A DNA stretch of 64,000 bases from the NCBI GenBank assembly GCA_964019135.1, contig OZ025265.1:26573143-26637142 (forward strand), read 5' to 3'. Each line of letters begins with the position of its first letter. Position 1 is the stretch's first letter. A model generated the notes under the pieces. The model saw nothing but the letters and a program-made list of their open reading frames with translations. It searched no databases and had not been told where the DNA came from. This document shows positions 21,819-34,520 of this stretch, in pieces. The stretch is from Arenicola marina (Eukaryota; Annelida; Polychaeta; Arenicolidae). The translations under genes and the position numbers were made by a program.

Positions 21819-24524
21819 ATGGTCTCCGCAGCAATGATCTTCTTCCTCGTCGTAGTCACGGTGGTGTCAGTCTCGGCAACAATGGTAAGAAACGCCATTT
21901 TAAGCGTAGAATCCATTGACAACTTACGGTACTTAGTCATTGCCGGGGCAATTAAACCGTTTTCACCGGTGTGATTGAAACATGGGAAAGGAAGTGGGAT
22001 GGTATACCGCTTTAGCGCGACATCCAATATTTCAAACAGAATTCAGTTACGTAACTATGGAATTCATAGAGAATAATACGTTTACGCGCAATGTCAACAT
22101 TAGGGTCAAATACGTTAAAGCTTAAAAACGGGAGATTAATATCAGATGAATGTGTTTTTTTGTGTCATGATCTGTTTGCATGAAAGTGACATCTCACATC
22201 AACATTTTTGCTTGGAAAGTCTTTACCAGCTCATAAGCTGCTTGTTTCAGACAGATGCACCAGATCTGACAACGGACTACGCCGACTACGTTACTGGAGC
22301 CGAATCTACCGTGAGTGCTAAAATAAATACTAACATTACCCTTTCTGTAGTACATACAAGTATCGATCTTTCAAGAACCAACATTATCAACGCAACGCAA
22401 GATATGGGAAACCATAGGCACATATCTGGATAAGTCAAACCGATCTAACTTTTATAAATATATAAATTTCGCATCTGCTATGCTCAGGGTAGCTTCACCA
22501 CATAAGGAACTGGTTATTTTGGTTTTTTATTGTTGCCACATACCATACACATCGTTGTAAGTAGAAAGGAGATACGACAAAAATGAATGTTCTTATTAGG
22601 CTCATTCAGTGCTATTGAGAGATCAATAAAAGAATGTTGGCAAAAACACAGCGAAAAGCGAGGGAGAGTTTTAAAGAAAAGTTTGACCCGGTATATGATG
22701 CAGTCGCTGATATTGAGATGTGACGTTCGTGGGTTTGCCTAGTTGTATATTGATATTGTCAATGTGCTATATGCCGCTTTTAAGAGAAATAACACACATT
22801 AGCAACGCCCAATTATATTGTATATGGTGTTCATCTATATTTCGGTAGATTTGTCGCGGTCGGCGTCAGTGTGCGCCGGATGATAATCGAGTATTTTGGT
22901 TTGTAGTTGTATTTTCTCGCGAATTCAGATTTGTTTTCTAAGAATAGCTCAAAGTGTCAATTAGAGTAGTTAAGTTACTTATCTCACGTCGGATATTTGT
23001 CTCAATTCAGTGTTCAGGTTTGCCTATGTTTTGGTACCGAAGTACACCTGCCTTCTATGGGAGTGAGTGAGTGCGATGAATGTAACCCCTTGTCTATGAA
23101 AGTTTGTAGAGATAATGTTTGGCAAAATGTTACCTGTACTTTGTTATTTTGTACTGAAGTGTATTATCGGTAAATTTAAAGAATGCCTTATGATCTTTTC
23201 ATATGGAAGTAGTCTTTTTTTCTGGGCGTAATGATACTTAGCTGACTTGCGCCGTACTACTTTCAGTCGTAACCAAGAGAATGGAAAGGTAGGGTCAATT
23301 GGGGGGAAAATCACGAAAAATGTCGTTTTATCTTGATAATCACGCATGTTAACCCAATCTGTGTCATATTTAAGCCATGGGGAAGTTTTGTAGTCAATAT
23401 TCTCCCACTTTTATGAAGGTAAACACATATTAGAGACCAATGGATAGGATTTTAGTCATAATTGTTTTCGTTGGGTTTTCATTGTTCAGAAAGTCTGCCC
23501 GTACAAATGCTGAAGTGGCCCTCCGCCCAGCTGGTGGAATAGTTGGTAAGATCTGTCATTTGGTTACTCTACCTGACCGTAACAGTATTGTATCATTCGT
23601 TTCGAACTGTCATTAACTATGACGTATGAGTGCTATCAAGGTGTTATCAGTCTGAGATTATGCATAGTATAAATGCTTGTTTATTTTATACAAATTAAAA
23701 AAGTGTCATGTAGTCACCCTACCTCACCTGAACAGTATTTGTTGTATTTCAAATAGTCATTGATTAAATAGGTGCTACATGTGTTGGCAGGCCAAGATTA
23801 TGTATGGTATAATCGCCTGTATGTTTTTCTCCTAATCGTATGGTAATTACGGTAGTTATGTTTAAAGATATCTAGCAATTCTTTGTTCGCTGTATTTCCA
23901 GTCGACGGTCAATAAAGGATCTGTATGGCAACACACGACAGGTATTGGGGTCACTTACAAGATTGACAAACTATATATAATATTACTGTAGGTAGCTGTA
24001 GACAATAGTAAAAATGCGACATAATGGTTGATGATCGCATAAATACCGCTTTAAGTTATTCAGATCTAAGTGTCAGAGCATCACCATAGTGACCTTGTAA
24101 CTGTTCTCCATTACAGAGCGATTACGCCTACGATGGATTCCATTGGCCTGATGTAAGTTCACGCATACATTTTGTTCTTAAAACTTTATTGTTTATTTTG
24201 CAAATCGTGCAGCATGCCTAAATATATTATTTTTTAAAATACACAGTAACAGGCTAATAAAGAGGTATTTGTCTAAAGAGAGATTGTGTCATTGCCTAGT
24301 GGTAACCGTATCTGTAGACATTCATTTAGCAAGGCACGTCTATGACCAGATGAGTAAGACATTTCGGTATGCTTGGTGTCTTTCAGAATGCGGCTGCCGT
24401 CTTAACATTTAACAGCCTGGTGTACCTGGTGACCTTGACCTTGACATTTGGCCGGTATCAACCTTCACTGATGGTAGCAGCATTGCGAAATCTGGTGCAA
24501 AAATTTCGCAGGTCGGAAGGATAG
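21819..24524 (+). CDS. Gene A: small acidic Tyr-rich secreted or membrane protein, four exons
   Basis: Exons are 21819-21884, 22251-22310, 24117-24152 and 24387-24524, all joined in phase 0, giving 99 residues. Exon 1 is a signal peptide (MVSAAMIFFLVVVTVVSVSA). Exon 2 is acidic (TDAPDLTTDYADYVTGAEST). Exon 3 is SDYAYDGFHWPD; its Tyr residues sit among Asp, like tyrosine-sulfation sites. Exon 4 begins NAAAVLTF, forms a second hydrophobic stretch, then a basic amphipathic tail ending LVQKFRRSEG. Donors are gtaaga, gtgagt and gtaagt; acceptors end in cag. AATAAA follows at about 24539. Exons 2 and 3 are the best conserved parts across the copies in this window. I do not recognise the family; function unknown. 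Confidence 0.7.
22850..23965. repeat. Left-arm-specific insertion in intron 2 of gene A
   Basis: The right-arm intron runs directly from 'atatttcggtagatt' to 'aacaaactatatac' (near 36860), whereas the left arm has about 1.1 kb between. No domain or terminal repeat was recognised. Confidence 0.55.
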
Positions 24525-24747
24525 AACGTTCGTGTTCAAAATAAAGTGCAACTATTAAGTGTTCATTCTTGCAATATATGAATTAAATATAATATATGAC
24601 ATTGGCCGGTATCAACCTTCACTGATGGTAGCAGCATTGCGAAATCTGGTGCAAAAATTTCGCAGGTCGGAAGGATAGAACGTCCGTATTCAAAATAAAG
24701 CGCAACTATTAAGTGTTCATTCTTGCAATATATGAATTAAATATAAC
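24443..24747 (+). repeat. Tandem duplication of the gene A 3' end
   Basis: About 150 bases spanning the C-terminal codons, the stop and AATAAA of gene A occur twice (from 'gacatttggccgg' at 24443 and from 'gacattggccgg' at 24598). The second copy is outside the reading frame but provides a second AATAAA at about 24693. The right arm has one copy. Confidence 0.85.
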
Positions 24748-24749
24748 GC

Positions 24750-25499
24750 TTGGTTGTTCTTGATTTCTTTTGGCAGCCACAGCAATATGCAGTTGTCGTG
24801 GATAACTCCTTTTTAGAATAGCACCTAATATGTATAATACACCATAGCATTAAATCACACTTGGGGCCTCCGAACTATTTTCGTCGGAATGTTAACCAAA
24901 GCACACAACCGCATCTCATATTTCACTGAATTAACAACTATAGTCCTGAATTAGCACCCACGCATCCAAACGCTTGAAAGAGGGGCACACTCCTACCTCG
25001 ACCGCCAATGACGAGTCTATGAGGGACTGGACATGGGGTAAAATATGCTTAGCTGTTGTGCTAAGCTACGGATCGCGTTTTGGGTCACAGTTTGACAACA
25101 GTATTTGTAAGCCTATAACAGGCTGATAGTCATCGTGTTTTGATCCTTTGAACAGAACTTTGTGGGCCTCAAATAATAGCGCATAAGAATCGAAAAAAAC
25201 GACAACATGTTGCATATTCTTACAATGAATCAGTTTATTTATACATATTCGGAGTATATCATATAATCATCTGCATAACAAAAGCGATGATTTGGACATG
25301 CATCAGCACAATTAGCAGCATCACCAGCAAGTACGTTTCGCTTGTCGATAATTCAAAAGTCTTGATTAGTCGTGTTAAGTGTTCAGAACGCAATCGTCGA
25401 GTCGACCCGTTTGCTCGATCCAACCTGCAACGGATCCTCTTGGCGCTTAAATATGACCATGGAATGACAGCTTACCTGCATCATGTGTCCTTATCAATA
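24750..25499. other. Intergenic between gene A and SGNH pseudogene
   Basis: Homologous in inverse to 35565-36290. No gene called. Confidence 0.5.
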
Positions 25500-26153
25500 T
25501 CAGCTTTTGGGGGGTAATCCATTCGCGCGTATGTCCTTGAGACCTCTGCGCAGAGCACGGCGCACGCTCCGGTGATATTTCTTCAGGCCGTCCTCACTGA
25601 GATGGACGCCGTCTGCCGAGACGTACCGTGTCCCATGTCGGCTAAGTTTCCCGTGGCGCCAAAAGGACAACTTGGCGGCGCCCTCCGTCTCGCAGAGGGC
25701 CGCCATCGTGGAGTTGGCAAGCTCACCCTGGCGTTGTAATCAGCCGGTGCCGGCCACTTACCCCTGATGAGCTCCCTCTGCATGATCTCCGCCACGTATA
25801 CCCTGTAGACCCCTCCACGGCTCAGCGCCAGCCTGGCCACATCGACGACACGGTGGGCCAGCGCCACGGCCGAAGTACCTTGATCGCATAGATCATTGGA
25901 ACCGATATCCTATAGATTTGGTTCCAAGCGTCCACCATCAGACGCATCTCCTGCTCCAGTCTGGGAAGCTTCATGCCTCCCATCCCGTGTAAAGCGACTG
26001 TGCACGTGGCCTCCGATAGGCCCAGGTTGCTCAAGCCGGAGGTGTCCGCAAATCCCTTCAGGCGGCGCACGAAGGAGTGTCCAATGACCAAGGCGTTCAG
26101 GGGTCCTTCGTCTGCCAGAGAGTCAGAGGTGCTGTCATCTACCAGCAAGACAT
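25500..26153 (-). pseudogene. SGNH-hydrolase-like ORF, left-arm copy, frameshifted
   Basis: Minus-strand counterpart of the intact 34902-35564 ORF. The start codon is kept (26153), but a one-base loss soon after gives a stop. A small deletion near 25915 removes codons before the GSND block, and another one-base loss occurs near 25725. The Ser block (LVIGHSFVRRL) and the DGVHL block remain readable in different frames. By eye the two copies are closer than most of the surrounding palindrome. Confidence 0.85.
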
Positions 26154-26370
26154 GATGGCTCGCGTGAGTCGAATCAGCTACATTATAGAAGGATACAATT
26201 GGGCTGTTTACTGGTTGTGCGTATTTTGATTTTGATGTAAAATTATGCAGTTAAATTCACCGACGAGTGTGGCGTTAACACTGAATTTTTGACTGGCTTA
26301 GTTTTCACTGACACTCACCCTGCAAAATATTGCAAATTATTATATTTCACTTACCGTTTTAGTTCAATAC

Positions 26371-28255
26371 TGGATGGATGGATGGATTCGTTTATTCAAC
26401 AAAGTGTTACATAATAAAATAAAACGCACAATGTTTGTCTAAGTATAGATCACACTTTGTCCAGGAGACTCGAGTTAAGGCCGTGTTAGGCCGCTGGCAC
26501 TAGAGCCATCTAATAAATTAAATTTGGTAAATAATGACCCTATTTAATTGAAAAAAAGCAGAATAACGGGATTAAGCTAGGAAAAAAAATAAACAAAAAT
26601 AACAACTTGCGCTATTTGATGGTCAAACATACAAAACAAAACGTACAAAAGCATTTGATACATAATTTCAAAATAGAACCCTCTATGCTTGACATACAAA
26701 ACAGTTCTGTATATCACACTCTATTGGGTAATCATTTATCATAATTTGTTTAATAAATTGAGAGAATCCCTGTAGACTATGTGTGTAGATTTTATCTAAG
26801 ATGGATTAGGTTCAGAATTTATTACATATACTAGACTATGTCTTATACATTTAGTGGCATATTGATGATGTGCACGGGTTGTTTGAACCAAATGTTTACC
26901 CCTGGTGCTGTATGAGTGCACACGTGAATGCTGGACCAGTGGTATTTGTTCAAAGTATATTGGAAGTTTTTTATTTACTAGTTGATAGTACAATTTTAGC
27001 GTTTGCAATCGATGAATATCTTTTGCTTTTAGTAATTTAAGATCTTGGAACCGAGGATTCGTGTGTGCGTTATATTTGCTGCCGGTTATGATCCGCACAG
27101 CTTTCTTTTGTAGCTTTTCCAATCGTTGTGTTTTATAACCCCAGGCTAAGATATAATAGTTTAAGTGTGGTAACAAAAGCGTTTTATAAATTGATAACAA
27201 CGTATGTTGCGGAAGGATATACTTAGATCTGCTCATAATTGCAATTACTTAAGATACTTTAATTGCTATTTTATTAATATGGCTATTCCATTTTAAGGTT
27301 TTCTCTATAATTAACCCGAGCGTATTAAATTCGCCCACACATTCGATAGACGTTGTACCAATCACAAGATTGGGAATATCTATTTTTTCCCCGGCATGTA
27401 AAAGAGCATAAATTTACATTTATTTGGGTTTAGAGCCAATTTATTTATTGGCAGCCATTGGCCAATTTTGCTCAATTCTCCATTTTAAATTTTCGCGCTG
27501 GTCTCCTGAGATGATACTTGTAACTTTACGTTTAGTGTGCTTGAAAGGGTTGTGTCATCCGCGTATATAATAAATTTTAAAATGTCACTGGCGGAGGTTA
27601 TGTCATTTATGTATATTATAAATAAAAGAGGACCTAGAATAGAGCCTTGTGGAACGCCAGTATGAATATTTAAATTATTAGACCAGGTATCTTCAAGTTG
27701 TACGTATTGTTTTCTGTCGCAGAGAGAACTTTTCATGAGCTTTAAGGAGTTTGAATTCAGGCCATAATGCTTTAGTTTATGTAGAAGTATATCATGATTT
27801 ATTGTATCGAATGACTTAGACAAATCCAGATATATATGTATCGGACTTTCCCCGTTACCCAATTTTTGTAGAGTCTGATCAATTAGTTCAAGGCACGCAA
27901 GTTCCGTGGAATGCTTTGGTCTAAAACCGTATTGGCTGTTATTAAATAATTGTTTAGCCTCAAAATGTGAATAAAGTTGATTAGCAATAACTTTCTCTTA
28001 GAAAAGGCTGGTAGTATTGATATAGGTCTGTAGTTATTAAATACATCCTTTTTCCCACTTTTGAAAATTGGAACCACCTTTGCTATATTTAACGAATCAG
28101 GGAAAATACCGGTTGACAACGCTTGATTAATTATTAGTGTAAGGGAGGCACTAACTTCCTGTTTGATAGATTTGAGCAACTTCACAGATATATCATCATG
28201 ACCACATCTTGTTTTAGGCTTTAAAGCATCAATTATTTTATTCGTCTCCGAACTG
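26371..28255 (-). mobile_element. LINE inserted in left arm (CR1/L2-like), decayed
   Basis: The minus strand carries RT pieces: 28185-27883 (FNNYRPISILPAFSK), 27862-27485 with IYLDLSKSFDTINHD, TGVPQGSILGPLLF and IIYADDTT, and 27236-26796 with the usual downstream LEKLQKKAVRIITG region. Frameshifts separate them. The 3' end is a (TCCA)n-like tail at about 26371-26386. The right arm shows the empty site: 'agttcaatgctgaaacc' on the minus strand near 34680. The copy is 5'-truncated, without an endonuclease. Confidence 0.85.
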
Positions 28256-29515
28256 AAACGTTGTAAGTGTGAAAGTCGGATCCACGATTATTATCAGAGT
28301 CAAAGCAGTTCCTATTGGTTTTATACGTCTGTGGGCTTCTGTGTGTGCACATTGCTCGTTTCCGCCAACGAGGATTTACCACAAAAGTGTTGTTACACCA
28401 ACAGACCAGAGGTGTTAGCAATTACCACTTTATTGCCACATCTTCTGTCGAATGTCCCGTCTGTTTTGAACGGGACACATCGGCATATCGCATGGATGCG
28501 CGCATCCGACCCGGGTGAAAGAAGTGTCGGGCTGTAAATCGATGCGTAATGTGCGTATTCGATCCGCTTTGGGGGTACACTCGGGTTACCAAAGAAAGGC
28601 GCCCAGTCTCTTCGTGTACACATGTCAACCTACATCGCGAGTGTGAAGGAAGAAACGCGACTTACCCCTTACTCCTTGCAAAAAAAACATGGGCTATTTT
28701 TCCTGCACAACAGACGGCGACAGACTCGTAACTTAAATTATGTCTAATCTTTTATTTGTGTTCGCTCCAGATTTGGTGCCCCCCCCCCCCACCCCCCGGC
28801 TCACGATCCCCAACCAATGCATATAATTGATGTGGGCTGTTGGGGTCCATGAATCATGTTTGAGCCCACGAAATGGACTAATGCAGTAAATGTTAGGCGT
28901 GAGTAATACCTGAGCTATGCTGAAACAGCATGCCCAAAAATAGCAGATAAATACCAATTGAACACGGGGAGTGGTGTGGTAATTTATCGTATGCTTATGA
29001 TATTATGGTTCAGAATCCGATCAGGCTGTATTTGTCTTGATTATCTTGATTATTGCAGGTTCTGCATTTACAATTATAATACAAAGTATTAAAATATGGT
29101 AAACTGTCTGCTTCTGTTTACGTAATAACAGTGAAATTGGACCTATCTTTGTATGAATTATGAATTAATCTTAACGCCCCTCCCAACATGTTAGCAAAAC
29201 TGACACCCGTGGATGACATTATTATCATAGGCATACATGGGCCCCTTACCCTCACCCCCTTCCCCTCCCTTAGGCGCTTTACGGGGCGCGTGGGTCTGGA
29301 AATGAATTAGTCTAACGATATGAAAAAAAACAGATTTCTCCTGTGCTGACTATAGTCGCGCCGAACGACAAATTCACGAGGCGAACACAATGGTGTATAC
29401 CTGTACCTGTAAATACATGTACACAGCCGCTCCTGGCTGCATGCTGGCCAGCACGGGGGGCTACCCGCTCTGAAACGCATCTCCAAGAATTGGGGAGAGC
29501 AATATCAAATCTCCA
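28256..29515. other. Inner part of left palindrome arm
   Basis: Matches 31813-34690 in inverse. No gene recognised. It contains a C-run at 28780-28797. The 'ccctcccttaggcgctttacgg' segment near 29265-29285 recurs at 31090 (inverse) and 32425. Confidence 0.5.
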
Positions 29516-29689
29516 AGATTAGGACATTAATTTTAAAGCTCGGCGCGCCTTTATGATGATAATGCGATATTTGCTACAGGATGTCATCTATATTCCAGCA
29601 AAAATAATTACGCACTTATGCCTAAGGTTTATATTTTATTACAAAAAAAAATTAATTATAAAATATCTAGTACAAGTTGACGCGAAGAC

Positions 29690-29880
29690 AAATGAGGCGA
29701 AGCGACGACAAGTGAGACGAAGCGAAGAGTGAAGAGCTGAAGTGGGTTGAAGTGGGTTGAAGTGGGTTGGAGTGGGAACTTGTAGTTGAAGACTGAAGTG
29801 GGTCGAAGACTAAAGACTTGAACTAAGGTGAATTGAAGCGAAGTGGAATGAAGAAAAGTGAAGCAATGAAGTGGTTCTAT
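29690..29880 (+). repeat. GAAGTGGGTT / GAAGCGAA tandem repeat
   Basis: A 10-base unit 'gaagtgggtt' is repeated at about 29739-29770, flanked by looser 'gcgaag', 'gaagtg' and 'gacgaag' repeats. Confidence 0.8.
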
Positions 29881-30799
29881 CTGTCGAAGAAATCAGTAAA
29901 TTTTAGAAATAAATTCTAAAATATTTAATATTACATTGTAGCATGTCACAAGTACTTAATTATCTAAAAATTGCTGTCACACACATTAAATTGTCAAAAG
30001 AAATAAAAAATGGCTACAGGAAAAAACCTAAATTGTAAAGATGACAGGCTGTCATTTCACCATAACGATACCAACAAGTATACACGAAAAACCCGATTAC
30101 ATGTCTATAAACAAAGTTTAATATTTACTACGCTGGGGTGTTAAAGTTGTAGGAAATGTCAAATGCTCGTCAAATTAATGTGTTGTCTTGTCAATGACTT
30201 GTCAAAAAACAAACTCAACCGGAAATGAGAGGAACGAGACTAGTACAAAAAAAACTGAAAAGTTTTACGGGAACACCCATGAGCCTGCGGAACAAATAGT
30301 GGTGACATCTATGGAATAATGAGGGACTTAACATGAGATAAACATAATTAGCTACGTTATGATATGATATGACGTTATGATACGTTCCGGTTGATTCTGT
30401 CCGCAACAGCGAATAGCGAGGAATTCGCTATAACGGATCGCGGTAAATAGGGAAAGGGTCTTGCGTTCAACCAGGAATTGTACGGATAACGATCCCCCAA
30501 AATTGCCAACAGCTTATCGCGAATCTCCAAGAATTCCTGGATGGCAGTCACGGAGATCGTGAAAGGTATCCACCCCCCTAATATATCACAGTATATATAA
30601 TATTATGAAACATATAATGTTGATCATGTGATCCACGAGCAGATCCTCAAACTTGCAGGTGAATCTTGTTTATCATATTGAAACTATTGCAGCTACGTGC
30701 AGCGATCCGGGATAACTCACATTGACGATAGATTCGTGATATGATTCACAGTGCGGACAATTATGACGTCACTGAGCCGATCGGTCACTCTCTGTCTTT

Positions 30800-30905
30800 G
30801 GGTGGACGGACGTTTCGGCCAACGACTGTTTCGGCCTAGGACGAATCGGCCTAGAGCTAGGACGCTTCAGGCATGTTCTTTTGCGAGGGTGGACGTTTCG
30901 GCCAA
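30800..30905. repeat. GTTTCGGCC short repeats
   Basis: Several 'gacg(t)ttcggcc' and 'cgaatcggccta' units spaced about 15-20 bases apart form a degenerate minisatellite. Confidence 0.7.
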
Positions 30906-31122
30906 GTATAATATTACAAAACTTATATCATGGAGTCATACATGTTTTATTTGGTACAAAGTTGAATACTGTAATCACACTTCGCACTTTTTATTTACAC
31001 ATTTGGTCACCGTTTAGTGTGAGTTTAGTTGGGACTGCTAGAATCAACCGGCTAAACGTAAACTTAGTGTATGTCTTGTCACAGGCACCGTAAAGCGACT
31101 GAGAGAGGGGAGGGGGTAACGG

Positions 31123-31322
31123 NNNNNNNNNNNNNNNNNNNNNNNNNNNNNNNNNNNNNNNNNNNNNNNNNNNNNNNNNNNNNNNNNNNNNNNNNNNNNN
31201 NNNNNNNNNNNNNNNNNNNNNNNNNNNNNNNNNNNNNNNNNNNNNNNNNNNNNNNNNNNNNNNNNNNNNNNNNNNNNNNNNNNNNNNNNNNNNNNNNNNN
31301 NNNNNNNNNNNNNNNNNNNNNN
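31123..31322. other. Assembly gap (200 N)
   Basis: Exactly 200 N, the usual placeholder for a gap of unknown size. 'acatttggtcaccgtttag' before the gap (~30999) and 'catatttgttcaccgtttag' after it (~31335) are similar, so a repeat probably collapsed or failed to assemble here. Confidence 0.98.
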
Positions 31323-31539
31323 ACTTAGTAATTTACATATTTGTTCACCGTTTAGACACGCAGTGATTAACGCTGAGGCTTTTAGACAGAAATAAAAATA
31401 TAGCAGGCGGCATACATCTGTTGATTTGCTTAACGCCTGTTCAACAGAAGTTGAATTGCTTAACGCCTTTTCATCACAAGTTGAATTGCTTTCAACAGAA
31501 GTTGAATTGCTTAGCGCCTTTTCAACAAAAATAACACAA

Positions 31540-31815
31540 TTCCACAATAGAACAATACAGAAATAGCACAATAAAACAATAGAACAATACAGAAATAGCA
31601 CAATAACAAAATGGCACAATACGTAAATAGTACAATACGTAAATAGCACAATACGTAAATAGCACAATACGTAAATAGCACAATACGTAAATAGCACAAT
31701 ACGTCAATAGCACAATACGCAAATAGCACAATGCGTAAATAACGCAATACAGAAAAAGCACAATGCAGAAAACACAATACAAAAATAACACAATACAGAA
31801 ATAACACAATACAGG
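31540..31815 (+). repeat. 16-base minisatellite (cacaatacgtaaatag)n
   Basis: About 16 units of 16 bases, regular in the middle and degenerate at both ends. Long open frames on the minus strand here come from the repeat and are not genes. The array abuts the inner end of the right arm. Confidence 0.92.
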
Positions 31816-32600
31816 AGATTCGATATTGCTCTCCCTAATTCTTGGGGATTTGCGATTCAAAGCGGGTACTCCCCCCCCCCCCCCCCACCCTACATCCCCC
31901 ATTGATTTGTACTACTGTAGTCAGTAGTGTACATTTCCAGTCAATGGGTTTGAAGCTTGACGGCCTTTCCGACCTGCTCATTTCAACTTGCTTTGAGCAT
32001 TCAGAGAAGGGTGGAACTCAACTCATTGTCGCTGTGACAGCATTACGGGCGTCATGTATATTTCACATGCACGAACCCCGGCCGTGCGTTGTCATGGCGG
32101 CCTCTCTTTACTGGCAGAGCCACTCATGCAGGGGCATAGCCATGACAGTCAGTAAACGACCCAGTGCTGGCCAGCATGCAGGAGCGGCTGTGTACATGTA
32201 TTTACAGGTAAGGGTATACACCATTGTGTTCGCCTCGTGAATTTGTCGCTCGGTGTGACTATAGTCAGCGCAGGGTTTTCTCATATTGTGGGAATATTTC
32301 ATCACCAGAGCCACATGCACCGTTAAGCGACGGAGAGTGGGGGGGGGGGGGTGCGGCAAGGGGCCCATATGTGTGCCTGTAATAATAATAATAATAGGCA
32401 TTCGTGAGCCCGTTACCCCCTCCCCTCCCTCAGTCGCTTTACGGTGCCTGTGGCAAGACATAAACTACGTTTACGCTTAGCCGGTTGATTCTAGCAGTCC
32501 CAAGAAAATTGTGCACACAGTGTTTCTATGAAGATGATTCTTGTTTATACAAGATTTGCTGCAGCCACGGCTGTGTCAACATTGTCGGGGAGGAGACACG

Positions 32601-32680
32601 GAGGGGTGGATGGGTGGGAGGGGGCACGAAGGGGTGGATGGGTGGGAGGGGGCACGAAGGGGTGGATGGGTGGGAAAGGG
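32601..32680 (+). repeat. 28-base tandem repeat, three units
   Basis: Units of 'aggggtggatgggtgggagg...' are repeated about three times; G-rich, and able in principle to form G-quadruplexes. Confidence 0.9.
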
Positions 32681-33200
32681 GGCGCAATATCATTCACAGG
32701 TGTCAGTATCGCTAACATGTTTGGAGGGGCGTTAACTTGAGTTCATTTGACAAATATAGGTCCAATTTCACTGTTATGACGTAAACAGAAACAGACAGTT
32801 CATAATAATTTTAATTGTAAATACAGAACCGGCAAAAAGCAAGATAATCAAGACAAATACTCGCAGCCTGACAGGATTCTCAACCATAATATCTCAGATG
32901 GGGTCTCATATAATTGGGCTGGCTGGTTCTACGCTTAAATGTTACAAAGGTCCATACGGCAGTATATAGGTACGTTTTTTAATTACAAGCAGGCAAAATA
33001 TAGGCATTGACAGATAATGTGATCGTCCGTTATGGTGAAGTTAAACATAAAATTCAAATACATCTCCACTGCATCCTATTGATCAACGGGTAAGACCTAT
33101 CCGCTGAGAAAAAATAGTTCTCACTAGCGGCACTAACTTATTCTGCTTAATAACACATTTGATGAAGTTCAGATTTCATTAATCAAATGTATATATATTA

Positions 33201-33290
33201 CTGGCTTAGACAATCGGGTCGTTGCTAATACTGGCTTAGACAATCGGGTCGTTGCTAATGCTGGCTTAGACAATCGGGTCGTTGCTAATA
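33201..33290 (+). repeat. 30-base tandem repeat, three units
   Basis: Three nearly identical units, 'ctggcttagacaatcgggtc' plus ten bases, followed by a partial fourth. Confidence 0.93.
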
Positions 33291-33974
33291 CTGGCTTGCT
33301 CATCAGTCGGTCTGTTGCTTGTCTCCAATTCTACAATCAGCAATTTCAGATCCTATGGGTCAGCGTGGCTCCACCGCGTGAATGATGCAGAAGTCTTTTG
33401 AATGCGTTTGATCAGTTTGGGGCTGAGCAAGCCAGGACCCCCCCCCCCATCAATGACATGCGATGGTTGTCGGCCTGTGCGGGGGGGGGGGGGGGGCAGG
33501 TACCAAACTTGGAGCGAACACAAGCATCGGTGACACTCTCCGTCAATATTTATTACATTTTGGTCGAGATGATGCCAAGAGGACAATCGTGATATAACTC
33601 TTGTTATAAAATCCTAAATCAAATTTCCTCAATAAAATCGACATAAGGTATAAACGTATATATTCGTAAATATACGCGGAGAGGTGGGGATAACAGCCCA
33701 ACAGTCGAATGTGCTGTTAAGCCAGTGAGCGGTTCCAAATATCTTTATTTGTGGAAGAAACATAGCCTATGTCTTGTGTTTGCCTTTAGGAATATGGGCT
33801 AACTCCCTTTTTTTCCTACTTTAGCCAACGGAGAGACTGGGCGCATTTCTTTGGTAACCCGGGTATATCCCAAGGTGGACCGAATACGCACATTACGCAA
33901 CGGTTCACCGCCCGACACTTCTTTCCCCCGGGTCGGCATTCGGCATGTCGATGTGCCGCATTTAAAACAGCACG

Positions 33975-34520
33975 GTAGAGTTGGAAGAAAATTGGCAGCT
34001 AATTGAAAAGTGACAGTCTGGGCTGGTTTTCTGGCTGGAGGAAGGAATAACCATTAAATTAAATTGAGTAATCTTTGGATTAACACATACTCCATATGAA
34101 ATTAAATATGGCTGCTTTGAGGCTATTTTTCGGTAAATCTCTTCAACAAAACTGCCTAATATTTTCCGCAAATGACCTTGCAAATGCTGGCGTCGCTGTA
34201 ACGACACAGGTGACCCTTTGAAAAGTATCGAAGGGTCTATTTGTGATATGTCGGGAATTCGACTGTAACATGCGACAGTTTCCCAACCAGTAAATATGTA
34301 TAACCGTTATTCGTCGTTGTCCGTTGCGTGTGGCCTATTCAATTGTACATTTTGATATATGATCGACTCTGCTTGAAGGGATGTCAGAAAAAATCGAGCT
34401 GTGGATATCAGAAGTGTTAATGTTATTTGCCTACGGATTTGCTTAATATGCCCAAACAAGCGTCAGAGACGTGAAGTCAATAACAACTTAACAATGAAGT
34501 GTCCATGAAGTGTTAATTAC
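33975..34520. repeat. Right-arm-specific insertion
   Basis: The left arm joins 'gatgtgtcccgttcaaaacag' almost directly to 'ctgttggtgtaacaacac' (near 28410-28480, inverse), while the right arm has about 0.5 kb between. No terminal repeats identified. Confidence 0.5.

Larger units (their letters stand above)
14815..29515 (+). repeat. Large palindrome, left arm
   Basis: This arm is repeated in inverse order at ~31813-43430. Matching landmarks run the whole length: the outer end near 14819/43424, gene G/G', the four-exon gene A/A', the SGNH ORFs, 'agaagcccacaaaagtataaaacc' (34590) against its complement near 28320, and the inner end near 29510/31815. Arm-specific insertions are ~14944-15898, ~22850-23965, a tandem duplication at 24443-24747 and a LINE at ~26371-28255. 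Divergence is visible by eye throughout, so this is not a recent copy or a haplotype fold-back. Confidence 0.9.
29516..31812. other. Palindrome spacer
   Basis: About 2.3 kb between the arms, holding GAAGTG-type and GTTTCGGCC-type repeats, a 16-base minisatellite and an assembly gap. The segment 31030-31122 beside the gap is an inverse copy of 32398-32510 in the right arm, so the centre has been rearranged more than once. No gene called. Confidence 0.6.

Noticed and set aside
31044..31902. Long minus-strand open frames rich in Leu, Cys, Tyr and Ile
   Set aside because: They are translations of the 16-base minisatellite, and one runs through the N gap.
32108..32740. Gly/Trp-rich frames
   Set aside because: They follow the 28-base G-rich tandem repeat and a C-run; not conserved in the left arm.
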